A DNA stretch of 64,000 nucleotides from Lycium barbarum. Lineage: Eukaryota > Streptophyta > Magnoliopsida > Solanales > Solanaceae. Shown here piece after piece: positions 1 through 14,499 of the stretch. Every line of letters starts with the position of its first letter. The stretch's first letter is position 1. The stretch spans positions 18,798,336 to 18,862,335 of the forward strand of contig NC_083340.1 of NCBI RefSeq assembly GCF_019175385.1, read 5' to 3'. Below the pieces are notes generated by a model. It searched no databases. It had not been told where the DNA came from and saw only the letters and a list, made by a program, of their open reading frames with translations. Made by a program: the position numbers and the translations under genes.

Positions 1-1345
1 CAGGTTGGGCACTTTAGCGGTGGTCGACCATTTGACTCCCATTGAGCATTACATGCGCTGGTATCATCAGATCACACGCCGATTGATCGGCAATCCAGCT
101 TTGCGTCCCCCTAGGGATGTAGGATACTCAGCACTCGCGGGGCAGTACGAGGCATTGGTAAGATTATCGTATTTAGATTTATTTAATTGCATTAATTGTT
201 ACGTTTTAAAAAATAACTTTTTCTTTCTGTTGAACACAAATGCAGCTGGTGGCCGTACAACGTTTACGCATCTTGGGGTTAGAGCATATGCCTTACCCTG
301 GGCTTGCGGGGCTTGCAGCGGAGATGGTACGGATATCCGAGGGAGCTAGGATTCTTGACTTCGATGAGTTTTTTATCCCGGTTAGTATTTAAAATACTTA
401 TTTATTCATTTAAATTATTTATTTTAAATATATATATGTTACTCATTATTTAGTAATATTTTATATTTTAGGATTCGGCGCCAGCGGGTCCACCAGAGCC
501 ACCCACTCAGGCGTTTTCTCATGGGTCTGCCGAGCCAGCGGTGTCTTCCCATATGACTACTCAGCCACGGGTAAGCTTTTTATTAAAATTTATTTTATTC
601 AATAGAAGGTCAATATTTAATATACACATTTGATTATTTAAAGTACTTATTTTAAATAGTATGTTACTTATTATTTCATTTTTTTTTCATATTTTAGGAT
701 TCGGCGCCAGTGGGTCCACAGGAGCTGCCCATTCCGGAGCATTCTCATCAGCCTGCCGAGGTAGAGGTGTCTTCGCATGAGACTACCGAGGCGCATGTAA
801 GTTTTTTACTTAAAACTAATTTTATTCAATATAAGGTAAATATTTATTTAATTTTTATAATCTTTACTTGGACTTCAAACAGCATCTCGTCCACGAGACT
901 ACCTCATATTCACCACCACACCCATCTCAGGAGCCTACAGACCCATCTTAGGAGCCTACTCAGGCGCCCGTTGGCACACAGGTTTGATTAAATAAATAAC
1001 GTTAATGTATTCAATATAAATAAGAAATGGTACTAATTATTATATATTTTTTTAAGTTCATCCTTCGGCGCCCGCGGTGGCAACTCCTGACGAGGAAGAG
1101 TCCGAGTTTTCAGTCCCAGGTCATCATGAGGTTCTGTCCGTGCGACCGGGACCAGATCCCAAGAAGAAGCACATTCTAGTCAAGGGCGCACGGGCCAGGG
1201 GAAGAGATGATGATCATGACTTGGAGCGCCCTGTTATTAAGAGGAAAAGGGGCGATGGAGATGATGGCGAGGGCGGTGGGGATGGTATGAGCCTTAGGCT
1301 TAGGTGTAGTCTCCGGCATACTACATGTGGGACACATCCTCGATA
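1..1345 (+). pseudogene. Decayed plant-mobile-domain-like gene, 3' part
   Basis: The 5' end lies outside the window. The first exon (to 157) encodes a stretch containing HYMRWYHQITRRLIGNP, which resembles the C-terminal part of the plant mobile domain found in transposon-derived and MAIN-like proteins (family assignment from memory, not searched). I infer further exons at 246-380, 472-570, 698-796, 883-981 and about 1057-1345, each flanked by GT and AG. The three middle exons are each exactly 99 bp. Those at 472 and 698 encode clearly related Pro/Glu/His-rich peptides, DSAPAGPPEPP and DSAPVGPQELP, so they arose by exon duplication. The last exon is acidic, then basic (KRKRGDGDD), and ends in a stop. 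Two defects suggest a pseudogene: an in-frame TAG in the 883-981 exon, where the adjacent repeat has CAG, and a last exon that joins out of frame at its only evident acceptor. Confidence 0.55.
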
Positions 1346-1780
1346 GTGTATATACATTAGTGTTGTACAATTTATCGTAAATATTATCTAGTTTTTGCAT
1401 ATTTATAAATATTATCTTAGTCTTTATTATTGTTTATAGTTTCACATCCTAAATTGATAATAAAAAAAAAACGTGACACATTCGAAATAAAGTTAAGCAT
1501 TAATTTAAAAATAAGACGAAACCTTAAAAGATAAATAACTTAAAGCTAATGACTATAAGTCTTCAAACAAAAAAGGACTTCGAGCACTTTTCAACCACTA
1601 AAACGACAATCCAAAGTATTGCGTATTCTTGATGTATTGAGCCTATTTTATTAATTGTACAAATATAAGTAGGGTTCTATATAAAATATTGAAGTTTCGG
1701 AATCTCAAAGCATGATTAATATACGGCTAAACTACGTAAAAAGGAGTGAAAATGTAATAAGAGGCTGGTTTTGGAAAATG
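1346..1780. other. AT-rich intergenic DNA
   Basis: This stretch has no open frame with recognisable content, no RNA gene and no clear repeat. It separates the decayed mobile-domain gene from the palindrome island. Confidence 0.6.
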
Positions 1781-1975
1781 GCGGAGCGCTATAGCGCAGT
1801 AAAATAATGCGCTATAGGTGAGAGACAAATTTCTATAGCGCAGTAAAATACTGCGCTAAAGCAGTCAACGGGTCCGTTACGGTTAACTCCTATAGCGCAG
1901 TATTTTACTGCGCTAAAGCACTTAACGGATCCGTTACGGTTAAGTGCTTTAGCGCAGTAAAATACTACGCTAAAA
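1781..1975. repeat. Palindrome island, 57-bp period
   Basis: Four copies of a 19-bp palindrome of the type GCGCAGTATTTTACTGCGC are centred at about 1803, 1847, 1904 and 1961, so the last three are spaced 57 bp apart. Between them lie AACGGGTCCGTT and the perfect palindrome AACGGATCCGTT, again 57 bp apart. At a larger scale, 1895-1926 and 1939-1970 form a hairpin with 32-bp arms, 31 of 32 matching, around a 12-bp loop. The open frame on the minus strand across this block is only the repeat read as protein. The origin is unknown; a fragment of an LTR or a fold-back element is possible. Confidence 0.8.
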
Positions 1976-3230
1976 GTAGTTTTGTAACTTTTTTTTTTGT
2001 TGAGGTATTTTGGTTCCAAATGGTTTTTTGGGGACATTTTGGTTCCGGACTCTTTCATAAGTGACATTACACATTAATTGTCTCATGCCCACCCTTCAAC
2101 ACACTTACCTCTACCCCTACCCCATTAGCCCAATCCCCACCACCCCATACTCTGACCATCCACCCCACCCTCATAGTGTTTAACTATATCATATAAAATA
2201 TTTCCAGGACAACATGTTTTGCTCACTTGCCAAACACCAGAAAATAAGTAAGAAAACTACTTATATTATTCAGAAAAATAATTTTCATGAAAAAAAATAT
2301 TCATGGAAAACGTTTTCCTTCATACAAAATACAACAAAATCTGCACTTTTGATCCTTCACTTGTGAATAATTCCAAGTGTTTTGAAATATTAATTATTCC
2401 ACAATTTAATTACTCTTGTGTTATGTTAAGTTTGTATTATTATTTCATATTTACGGATAAACACTTCTAAAAAATAGTTTAAAATATAACCTACTTTTAT
2501 ATAAATTACCCAAAGTACATTTTAATCAACTAAAACTTAAATATACAAAAGCATATATTAAAAGAATCAAAATTAAAATTTATCAATAATTGAAGGACTA
2601 AAAAATACTTCTATTACTATCAAAGTTGGATTTCATTAGAATATTTTCAAATGTTTGATTCCCTCTTTAGTAAATCTTCAAAAATGATTCAATGATTGTA
2701 CAATGGTACGGATAACCATGTTCTTCCCTTTATTTTCTTTTTTCCAACTTTGTCCTTTTCTCTCTCACCATAGCCGAAATGGTCTTTCCTAGCCCCTCAC
2801 ATCTTTCATGATCATTACGTGGTCGACCAACTTACTTCCCCAAACCCCTCCCCTCTCCCACCGTCAATGACAAAGATCACGTATTCAGAATTTAAATTTT
2901 ATAAATTTTAACTTAAAAGTTTATACATTCTATCTATTATCTGTGTAATTATAAACTTATTATTTATACCTATTTTGGATGGACTATAACTTAATTATAT
3001 ACTTCATTAATTATTACATCACCGGGAGAGGGACGAAGAAGGATATGATATTGATGAAATTTGAACACTCAAATTCAATTATTAAATATAGAGAGTTTAC
3101 CCAGTGAGCTAGTCCTTAGTTCCAATTTAAGTTATCCAGTCAATTAAGACTTTATATATTTAAATTCTGAATCCATCACCATTCCGGACTTTTGCCATCT
3201 TCTCCCGCATGTTCTCTCAACACATATACA
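1976..3230. other. Intergenic DNA upstream of CYP707A
   Basis: AT-rich DNA without a recognisable gene. Around 2190-2340 there is a short stretch with the self-complementary GGAAAACGTTTTCC, typical of degraded MITEs. Pyrimidine-rich runs occur at 2090-2165 and 2725-2865. The right part may contain distal promoter of the P450 gene. Confidence 0.5.
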
Positions 3231-3460
3231 CAGACACGTGCCGTTCGCCCTCTATTTTCCTCTTTTTGTCGTTTGATATGTTTCATTCCTTTTTCTCTTT
3301 CTCCTCTGTTTTATTCTTTTTTAATTTTTCTTGATCTTTCAATTTAGTTTAAAAAGCATGAGCTGGAGGGAGATTCCGTGTGTGGGATTCGAGCTGTAAT
3401 TGAAAACAGCCCCCTACCCCCCACCCCCTATCCCCACGTCTTTAACCTATATATATATAA
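3231..3460 (+). promoter_or_regulatory. CYP707A promoter: G-box/ABRE and TATA box
   Basis: A CACGTG G-box lies at 3235-3240 in the context GACACGTGCC, matching the ABA-responsive element core ACGTG. A second ACGT core is at about 3434. A TATA-rich run (TATATATATA) lies at about 3449-3459, roughly 120 bp before the start codon. ABA induction of CYP707A genes is known for the family; that these sites mediate it here is inference. Confidence 0.55.
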
Positions 3461-3576
3461 CCTCACACTTAGTTTTTATTCATTCATTAAACCATCAAAA
3501 GTTTCATCTTATTCACTCTTCAGAAGTTTCCAAATTTTTGATACTTTTATCTGTTAAACACAGAGAGAAAAAAGAA

Positions 3577-6476
<2,900 letters not shown>

Positions 6477-7771
6477 ATCCACTAAACAAAACATTGAATT
6501 GAGAGAAAATCTCTTCATTTCCAGAACAAAAGATTTTCCCTCCCAACTTGGAGGAAAATAAGAAAGAAGATTTCCTCTTCATGAAGAAAGCCAAAAGGGA
6601 TTCAGAAACAAAATTGTTCCCACTTGTCCTCGAAGATTTCTTGGTTATAAAAACAACAGTTATTAAAGGAAAGGAGAAATTCAAACCCAAAGCAAAAGAA
6701 AATTTTGTATATATAGCGATAGAGTTTCTTTTTACGAATTCAAGAAAATGTCACATAATAGTATTCTACCTTAAAGAAAAAAGAGAGAAACTCAAGGAGA
6801 AAGGAGTTAATGTAAACGTAGGGGGATTCCTTTTTTTTTTTTTTTTTTTTTTTTACATTTTTGTTTTCCTTCTTTCTTGCTATGTAATTTTTCCTTTTTA
6901 TTTCTTAGAATTTATTTGTGGTATGTAAAAAGTCCGCAAGGCAATTAAATGAAAGTCTGATTTGGGCAGCAACATATAGAGTTGTCACTTGTCAATATTC
7001 TTTATAATTTTTTGCTGTTTAAATGCTTTGCTCTGAGATTCATTCAGTTATTAGTTTTAGATTCATTCTTATCCCTCCCTCTGCCAATTGCCGCCCCTTC
7101 TTCCCCTTTAAAATAAAAATAATATAGAAGCCAAAATTCCAATTCCCCCTTATAAAAGAAAGATAAAAAACCATTACTCAAGTCTTATTGATTCTTGGGT
7201 CTTTCTTCAGAATATAGCTACTATTTTATTATTGATTAAAAAACTAATACTAATTATGTGAGACCAAACAATAAATATGAATTTACTACAAAAAGAAACA
7301 CGAAATAATTTACGTTAGATATATTTTTTAACTGCAAGTTATGAAGAAAGCGAAGAACTCAAATTTCTCACAAATATACGGTACTTATAATCCAAAATTA
7401 TTCAAAAAGAAAAGGGGGTATTTTTTTTTTCCTCTATGAATATCATGGAATATTCGTGAAAGGAATTAACAATCTCTCTCAATTGGTCATGTTTCATGAA
7501 ACTTATACAACTCTTTAGTTACTTGCACGAGTTCAGTACTGTCAACTGCTGCATTTCTTTGTCATTCACGAAATTGATATTTCTTCGTAATAGTAGGCGT
7601 TTGGCGGGAAAAATGGTTATTTGGCTCTTTACAATTTTTTTTAGTTTTATAGCTTTTACAAGAGATCTTCATTTTTAACACATAAGAGATCTGGAAAAAA
7701 ACACATACGAGATCTGAAAAAGTCATTTTCTTCTATTCAAATTGTAAGAGACTAAGAGATCTTATTTCCTC
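6477..7771. other. CYP707A 3' UTR and downstream flank
   Basis: The 3' untranslated region of the P450 gene starts here; its end is not evident. A T tract with only one interruption lies at about 6831-6854. The Lys-rich open frame at 6548-6928 runs through this region and the T tract and resembles no known protein. Near 7670-7730 AGATCT repeats several times (ACATAAGAGATCT, ACATACGAGATCT). No gene is seen. Confidence 0.5.
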
Positions 7772-8041
7772 GCGTTTAGCCATAGAAACCAAATAATTTT
7801 CACTTTATTTGCAATTTTTGAAGTAAGTTGAAGATCGAGTTGTGTTTGATTATAGTCTTTGCAAAGAATATTTGGTTATTGAATGTACTGAAAGTAAAAA
7901 AGTGAAAATAAGTGTTTAGGTGTTTTCCAAATTCCAAATACAACTCCAAATTGTATTTGAAACTTTCATGGTCAGAAGTTGATTTTCAAATAAAGTGAAA
8001 AAAGTTCCGGAAAAAAGTGAATAATTCTCGTGGCCAAACAG
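7772..8041. mobile_element. MITE with GTTTGGCCA-type ends
   Basis: About 270 bp with inverted ends: left CGTTTAGCCATAG, right CTCGTGGCCAAACAGG. The interior is A/T-rich and partly self-complementary. These ends resemble the non-autonomous DNA elements starting GTTTGGCCA that are frequent in Solanaceae intergenic DNA (recollection). The target duplication is not clear. Confidence 0.6.
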
Positions 8042-8279
8042 GTAAAGGTCTAAAAAGTTGGCATACCCGATTCATGACAAGAGAAATTAAGATACAATCT
8101 CCGGCGGCGGAACCAAAATTTGAATATGGGGTTCAATTTTATGTTATTATTAATCACTGACCCATTGTAATTTTAAAATTATGAGTTTAATGTAAAAAAG
8201 AAATATTTCATAATTTTTCACGTATATATCAAAGTTTCATGTAAGAAATTCTAGATTAGGTTGATCCCGTTCCTTATCT

Positions 8280-11200
8280 ATTATATCCGCCATGTGATAC
8301 AACGACTACATACATTTCATCTTTCATTTTCTTGGTTCTTATTGTTTTCCACAACCATGACTAGAATATATAGAATGGTCTACTTTACAGACTCTTCTAA
8401 GAAAAAATGATGGTAAAGTTAATTGAGTACTTAGCATATATGAAAAGCTTATCCATTAGCTCAATAAGCATTTTCATTAAGTATACATGAATTAAAAAAA
8501 GGTATATATGAATATATCTAAATTAAGAATTACTTGAATTTGTTCAGTGTAACTTAATTAATCCCTATATACAATTTATATACACAAAGTCATAATTTCC
8601 AAATCAATCTATTTTGTTTATAGTGAGCCATTTATAACTTTGACCATGTATTTGTAACGAACTTTATGCGATACATGACTTCAATCTATAATTTGTACTA
8701 TTGATGATTAATTTATACACATCATTGGTACATTATAAATCTATTAAATCCTCTATAATTTCCAAATGTTTCTAACATTTTTTTAACTATTAGACAATAA
8801 GGGCTTATTCGGTGATAGATATGCAAACCTAGCACCACTAAGGATTGTAGAATTAGTGTATCTCGGGTTCTGAGAATAGGAAAAAAAATAATAGGGAGTG
8901 ATTTTCCATTTAATGAATTTTACGCGGTGTGAATTCACATTTATCAGGGTTTCAAGATGAATACCAAACGCCAGAAAACAAAAACAATTCAAACTTGTTG
9001 AAACACAATACACTTCCATAAAATATTATAGGAGTAGTTTTTGTGTGGTTTGCACGTGTCATTATTCGTCACCAGCTATCCAGAGCTAATACTTATTTCT
9101 TTTGACTTTGATGAATTCAATTGTTTAACAATGTAGCTGACTTTGGGGCCTTTAGTTAGTTTTTATGAACGTAGGGAAAACTTGTCTCTTCTCTTTTTAT
9201 AAAGCCATTTGTTTTCTAGTACTTCTAAAGCTAGATCTGCAGTTGGAATTTAAGCTAGAAGACCACATGAATTCCTAATTTTTCTCATCTTAATTATCTT
9301 TTTCTATTTTCTTATTAATTATCACCCCAAAACCATATAAACTTTTGAAGGAATTAAAATGGAAGATTTTTTTAATATTCAAATAATCAATATAGATTTG
9401 TTGATGACGCCCAGGCATTGCTCTTACTATCATATTGATCTGGAAAACTATTCCATGTGACAGTATTTAAGCTAATAATTAAGCCAAAAATTAGTTAAAA
9501 ACTAGTTTGACCAGCTTTTAAATTAACCCAGTCCTCCATATCGGATTAAAAATAATTTTTAGCTTTTATAGGGTGTAATTAAGCAAGAGCTGTACACGCG
9601 TCCTTCACCATGTTTTTGTTGAGAATTCTTAAAATATAAAATTAAGCCTAATTTGCTTGCATACATAAAGAAAACCCCACATGGGTTCACCATCAAAATT
9701 GTCGAGACCACAATGGAAATTTATTTTATTTTATAAAGAAAATAAAAAGTGACAAGAAATGAAGTGTTCAATTTATTCCAGGTGTCCAGTTGCAATTACC
9801 ATCAGTTTTTTTCTTAGTACAAACTATTTTTTTCCTATTAATTTGTCAACGCCAAAAATTACTACTGTTTGATATACTTGTTCTTTCATCATTCATTAAT
9901 CTTCTTGATTGATGGACTAATCTTCAATTCTTTAATAAATGAACATACATTTTTCTTTTGCGATAACATTTTTTTCTGCATTTGAGACGTGACTCATGTC
10001 GCATGCATGCAGACTACAATGTAGACATTGAAATGGACTCCATTTTGTAATCTTATGTCATTTTAGAACCATAATTTTAGAAAAGAGTTTGAAAATAGAA
10101 ATATTTTTGGATCGTATTATAAATTCTGGTGCCCAGGATTCAATTAATTAAAAACTCGGCATGATTCATGACCACACACAAAAAAATTACAATCTCTGCA
10201 CTACATTTCATATCTTTCATTTTCTTGGTTCCTCTTTCCACGACAAATAAATATGGTCTACTTTTATGTTGCAAAAAACTTTTATGACCTTTTTGTTTTA
10301 ATGTTGATTTTCGAAAAGGATATGGATTATAAAGTGTTTTATGGTCCGGATGCATTATAAAGTTCACGGATGTCGACATCATGAGATTCATAGATTTGCA
10401 TTTCTATTTGATTTATCAATCGATTTCATTATTTCATATGTTAATTTGTATTATGTCAGTTTATAAATATATAGGATCTTGTTATTAGAATAATTAGTAT
10501 GTATCTAATACTAATTGTGATCAATTTATATAGAACCTAATTACTTTCACTGATCAAATGGATGAATTTGGGGTTAGACCTTGCGTTGGCTAATTAATTG
10601 TCGGAAAAACTAGTATTTGGAAAGAAGAAAAACGGAGAAAAAGTTAATTAAGTATTTGAAAGATTTTTGAGACTGGGTTTCTAGAGAACATTTGTGTTGC
10701 CTTTTTTGAGAAAATGTTTGATTTGTTTAACATCTTACCATTTGAATTTGCCGCCCTTTGGACGATATAAATAAGTTCTTTCACTATACAGTAAAGAATA
10801 AAGACTTATTCAAATTAAAGAGATGTATTTACCAGGTATTTATCATTACTCTAACAATATTCATCTAGAAAATAATGTTAAGATTTAGTCAACAAGAGAC
10901 AGTATTAGATAAGCAATAACTACATTAGCTAATACTTCTCCCATCCATTTTATTTGTTATATTTATCTTTTACACACCCTTTAAGAAAAACATTAACTAA
11001 GATGATAATTTGACTAAGTTACCTTTTTATTCTTTGATCTTAATTTAATACTATTCATATGTTCATCATAATAATTAATCTCTCTCCACATTAATTAGAG
11101 TAAGGATAAAAGTAGAGAAAAAAAATTAAATATACCTTAATATTTTGAAATGATAAGTATTTTGGACCAATTATTTATAGAATCCTTGACAAGTAAAATA

Positions 11201-11806
11201 GACTAGAGAGAACAGGTTATACTTTATAACGTAATTAAGGATAATTTCTTGACACCTTTTATAGGGGCTAAAGCAAGACCTAACACGCGTCCTTAATTGA
11301 GTTTTCAAATTCTAATTAAACCTAATTTCTTTCGTGTACTTAAAGAAAAAAATCCCACATGGGTTTCATAATCAAGATTGTCAATAAGATCACAATGGAA
11401 ATGTCAAGGAAAATTTTATCAAAAAGAAAATAAAAAGTTTTCAAGAATGGCTTGCTGACTTAATTTAATTTCCAGGTCTCTGCTAGGTGCAGTAATTTCT
11501 TAGTACAAAATTGCTTTTTCTTAATTTTTCTTAGTACAAAATTGCTTTTTCTTAGTTTTGTCAACGCCAAATATTCAACGTCACTACTACTGTCAAAAGA
11601 AATTATTCTTTCATCATCGTTAATCTTCGTGATTTATGCACTAAGCAAAAAGCATCTTGTTCTTCATAAAACATGTTTTTTCTTTAATTTCTGATATATA
11701 CCGTTTTTGTCTCCATTGGGGATGTGACTCGATCATGTTGCATGCAGACTAAAGATACCTTTCATTTTTTGTCATTAGTATAATTTATTTCAGAAGCATG
11801 ATTTCG
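8280..11806. repeat. Diverged tandem duplication of intergenic DNA
   Basis: Two related units of about 1.6-1.9 kb. Their starts match at about 8310-8390 and 10195-10270 (CTTTCATTTTCTTGGTTC, GGTCTACTTT). Their ends match over about 550 bp, 9560-10090 and 11240-11800, with blocks in the same order: ACACGCGTCCTT, CCCACATGGGTT, TTGTCAACGCCAAA, a TGTGACTC-like block and GCATGCAGACTA. The middle parts have diverged or carry indels. No gene was recognised in either unit. The DNA between the paired blocks is AT-rich and otherwise featureless. Confidence 0.6.
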
Positions 11807-12792
11807 GAAAGGAAAAGTAATAGATAGCCTCCTAAACTTTGTCACATTTTCCTCTGGGGTACCTAAATCGAGGATTGTACATATTGGGTACCTAAATCAA
11901 TCCAAATTCGATCCCATTGGATACCTTTTGCCTACGTGGCGCAGCAATTGAGTCCACTTCTTGTCGGGCGCGTGGACAACACTTTTTTCCTTAATTTTTT
12001 TTCTTGATTAAAATTTTATTTCTTTTAAATAAAATTTGATAGATTAATAAATAAAAATTAACCCACCTGCCCCCCCCGTCTGTCCCCTGACCCCACCCCT
12101 TCCCTTTCGCCCAAAATGTTCTGTACGTTCTCCTCTTCTTCTTGTTCTTCCTTTTTTTTTTTTCTCTTCTTCTTCATTATAACACTTCATTTCTTTTAAT
12201 TATTTATATAAAATTAATTTGTGAATTGGATGTTATTTCTTACCACCATTTTCTTTATCCTTTTTAGATCTGAAAAGTAGCATTACCATCTTATTCACCG
12301 GAAAAAAATGGAGATTCATCATTTTTTTTATCTCACCTTTCATCGGTTAACTTATATTTAGCAAGAACTTTAAAGGTTGGTGGGTCTTGTAAAGACATTG
12401 ATAGACCTAAATAAGAGAAGAAAAGGGGAATAAATTATTGGTGGGGTGGGGGGACGGCGGTTGGGGTGGTGGGGGAGCGGCCAGTGGGGTGGGGTGGGGC
12501 CAAGGAGATGAAAATTTGGGGGGGGGGGGGGGGGGTTATAATTTATTTTTTAATTATTATGATGACCCCCCCCCCCCCCCCCCGCGCCACGTGTCACGTT
12601 TTCATTTGACAAAGTTGTCACGTCATGGAGAGTGTAATACACTCTCTTAATTTTGCTGATTATTGTGAAAAAAATATCCAATGGGATCAGATTCGTACCG
12701 ATTTAGGTACTCAATAGGTATAACCCTCAGTTTAAATACCCCTAAAAGAAAATGTGGCAAAATTTAGGGGCTACCTATGACTTTTGCCTTTC
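11807..12792. mobile_element. Fold-back element with G18/C18 core
   Basis: The left end starts GAAAGGAAAAGTAATAGATA and the reverse complement of the right end starts GAAAGGCAAAAGTCATAGGT. The arms stay related for about 130 bp, including CCCATTGGATA on the left and TATCCAATGGG on the right. The interior includes a run of 18 G (12518-12535) and a run of 18 C (12566-12583) around a 30-base AT loop. The glycine/proline-rich frame across this core is composition, not a gene. No clear target duplication; superfamily unassigned. Confidence 0.7.
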
Positions 12793-14029
12793 AGAAAAAG
12801 TTGTAGGTGGCTCTCATTAGACGGACGTATGAATATATTTTACAAAAATTAGAATTTAGAGTAGTTATTTGGATCATATAGTAATAAACTATACAAATTG
12901 AGCCCAATTGTTGTTGAGATATTATTGGAGGGTGATAATAGAAATTAGCAAGGGCGGCGCTAGATGATCGGTGCCTTTTTATTACGTATTGCTGACTAGA
13001 TGAAAAATGAATTAGATGTAAACAAAAATATGTAGCCGAAAGACCATTAATTATTCTTTTATGCATGTAAGATGTTTTTATATATATATTTTCTGAATTA
13101 AGTTTTTAGTAATTTGCGGTAGCGTACTAAATTGTCATTTTAGATGATTAAAAGTAATCTCATAATCTTCAAAGTTGTTGCTCAAATCTTTACAATTAAG
13201 AGCATTTATCCCAAACTTTATTAAGTAGAGAGGATAAAATTGCACCATTTCGAATAATTCAAAGGTAAAATTAGTCTTTTTCCTTATTCTGGAGCAACAA
13301 TTAGTAGGAACGATACTTTTGAGCTATTTGACTACCAGCGTAAGACTACTTGGCTAAAGGTAGCGACATTTTTGTCCAAAAACGAATGAACAACAAATTT
13401 GTTTTATTTCGAACAGCTCAAGTACTTTTTTCCCTTTTCCCTAAAATCAATAGTGGTTTATTCAGAAGTCAAAACTTATGAATTCAGAAGCGAAAATTGA
13501 AGGACAAAATCTTTAAAAATAAAAAAATAAAACTACCTAAACAATCGTACATGATTTTGACTACATTTAGGTCTAAACCTGTCACCAAACAACCAAAAGG
13601 GAGCAAGTTTTTTCAGTCCAACCTATTGCCAGCCTAACATGTTATACACTTGTCTATCTCCCATGCTTTTTTAGTAAAATAAAAATCAGTATACTTCTGG
13701 TTTTTTTGTTCATAGACGAGGCAAAGGGAACCAAGTTTCAAGCTGGTCTGTTTCTCTGTGTATTTCAGTTTTCACATAAATATCATGCATGTGATACCAA
13801 TTAATAATGTGACAGGTAGATAGCACTAAAACTAGTTAGCATTCTGAATATATAGCTATCAGCGTTTTGGTAACAGAAAACTAAGTAGCAATAAAGATTC
13901 TGGTCCCTGGAGATACATGTTGTAACTATCTACTCTTGTCTTACAAGTCAGATGTAGTATTGTTGAGTCATAATTTCAACAAAAATTAATCCTGCCAATT
14001 TAAATTCTGTGAGCATAGCAAGGATTGTT
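12793..14029. other. Intergenic DNA, nothing recognised
   Basis: AT-rich sequence without coding potential, RNA genes or clear repeats that I could identify. Confidence 0.5.
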
Positions 14030-14360
14030 TTATGGCAACTAACACATTCACCTCCTACCCCTTAGGGCCAGAGCTGCATGGTCCGAAGGGAGTTTAATTG
14101 AATTCCCTTTATCAAAAACTTATACGTTACACAATTAATTAGGGTAAAAGCATTTTTTTTGGGTGTATATAAATTGTTGTTGAATCAATATAAGTAAACT
14201 TTATGTGTAACGGCAACAGATCGTTTTGTGGCATCCAACCTTCGCCTCATATCAGAGCTACATGGTCCGAAGAGTTTAATTGAATTTCCTTTATTAAAAA
14301 ATATTTATAATGTACACAATTACAGTAAATGCCCTTTTTTTTTTTTTTTTTTGTATGTTT
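14030..14360. repeat. Two diverged direct repeats
   Basis: A block at about 14025-14150 recurs at about 14220-14345. Shared stretches include GAGCTGCATGGTCCGAAG (GAGCTACATGGTCCGAAG in the second copy) and AGTTTAATTGAATTCCCTTT, then a T/A-rich tail ending in a T run. It may be part of the same repeat family as the SINE-like unit just downstream. Confidence 0.55.
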
Positions 14361-14380
14361 AAATTGTTGAATTGACGTGA

Positions 14381-14480
14381 GGAAATTTTTTAGTGCAGTG
14401 GTTAAGGTGGATCAAAGATTACATAATTTGCAGGTTTGAATCCCCTTGATTCAATGGCAAAATCAAGAATTTTTGTAGAT
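14381..14480 (+). mobile_element. SINE-like unit with Pol III boxes
   Basis: A box A-like TAGTGCAGTGG (14391-14401) and a box B-like GGTTTGAATCC (14433-14443) are in tRNA-like order and spacing. No tRNA fold or poly-A tail with target duplication was found, so this is either a degraded SINE or the tRNA-like part of a composite repeat. Confidence 0.45.
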
Positions 14481-14499
14481 TATACGTATAGAAAGTAAG

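Noticed and set aside
1789..2067. 92-codon minus frame with internal repeats
   Set aside because: The repeats are the 57-bp palindrome units; no protein family.
6548..6928. 126-codon Lys-rich frame downstream of CYP707A
   Set aside because: It runs through a T tract giving poly-Phe and looks like UTR/intergenic composition, not a protein.
12438..12650. Glycine/proline-rich open frame
   Set aside because: It is the G18/C18 core of a fold-back element read as codons; low complexity, no start context or conservation.
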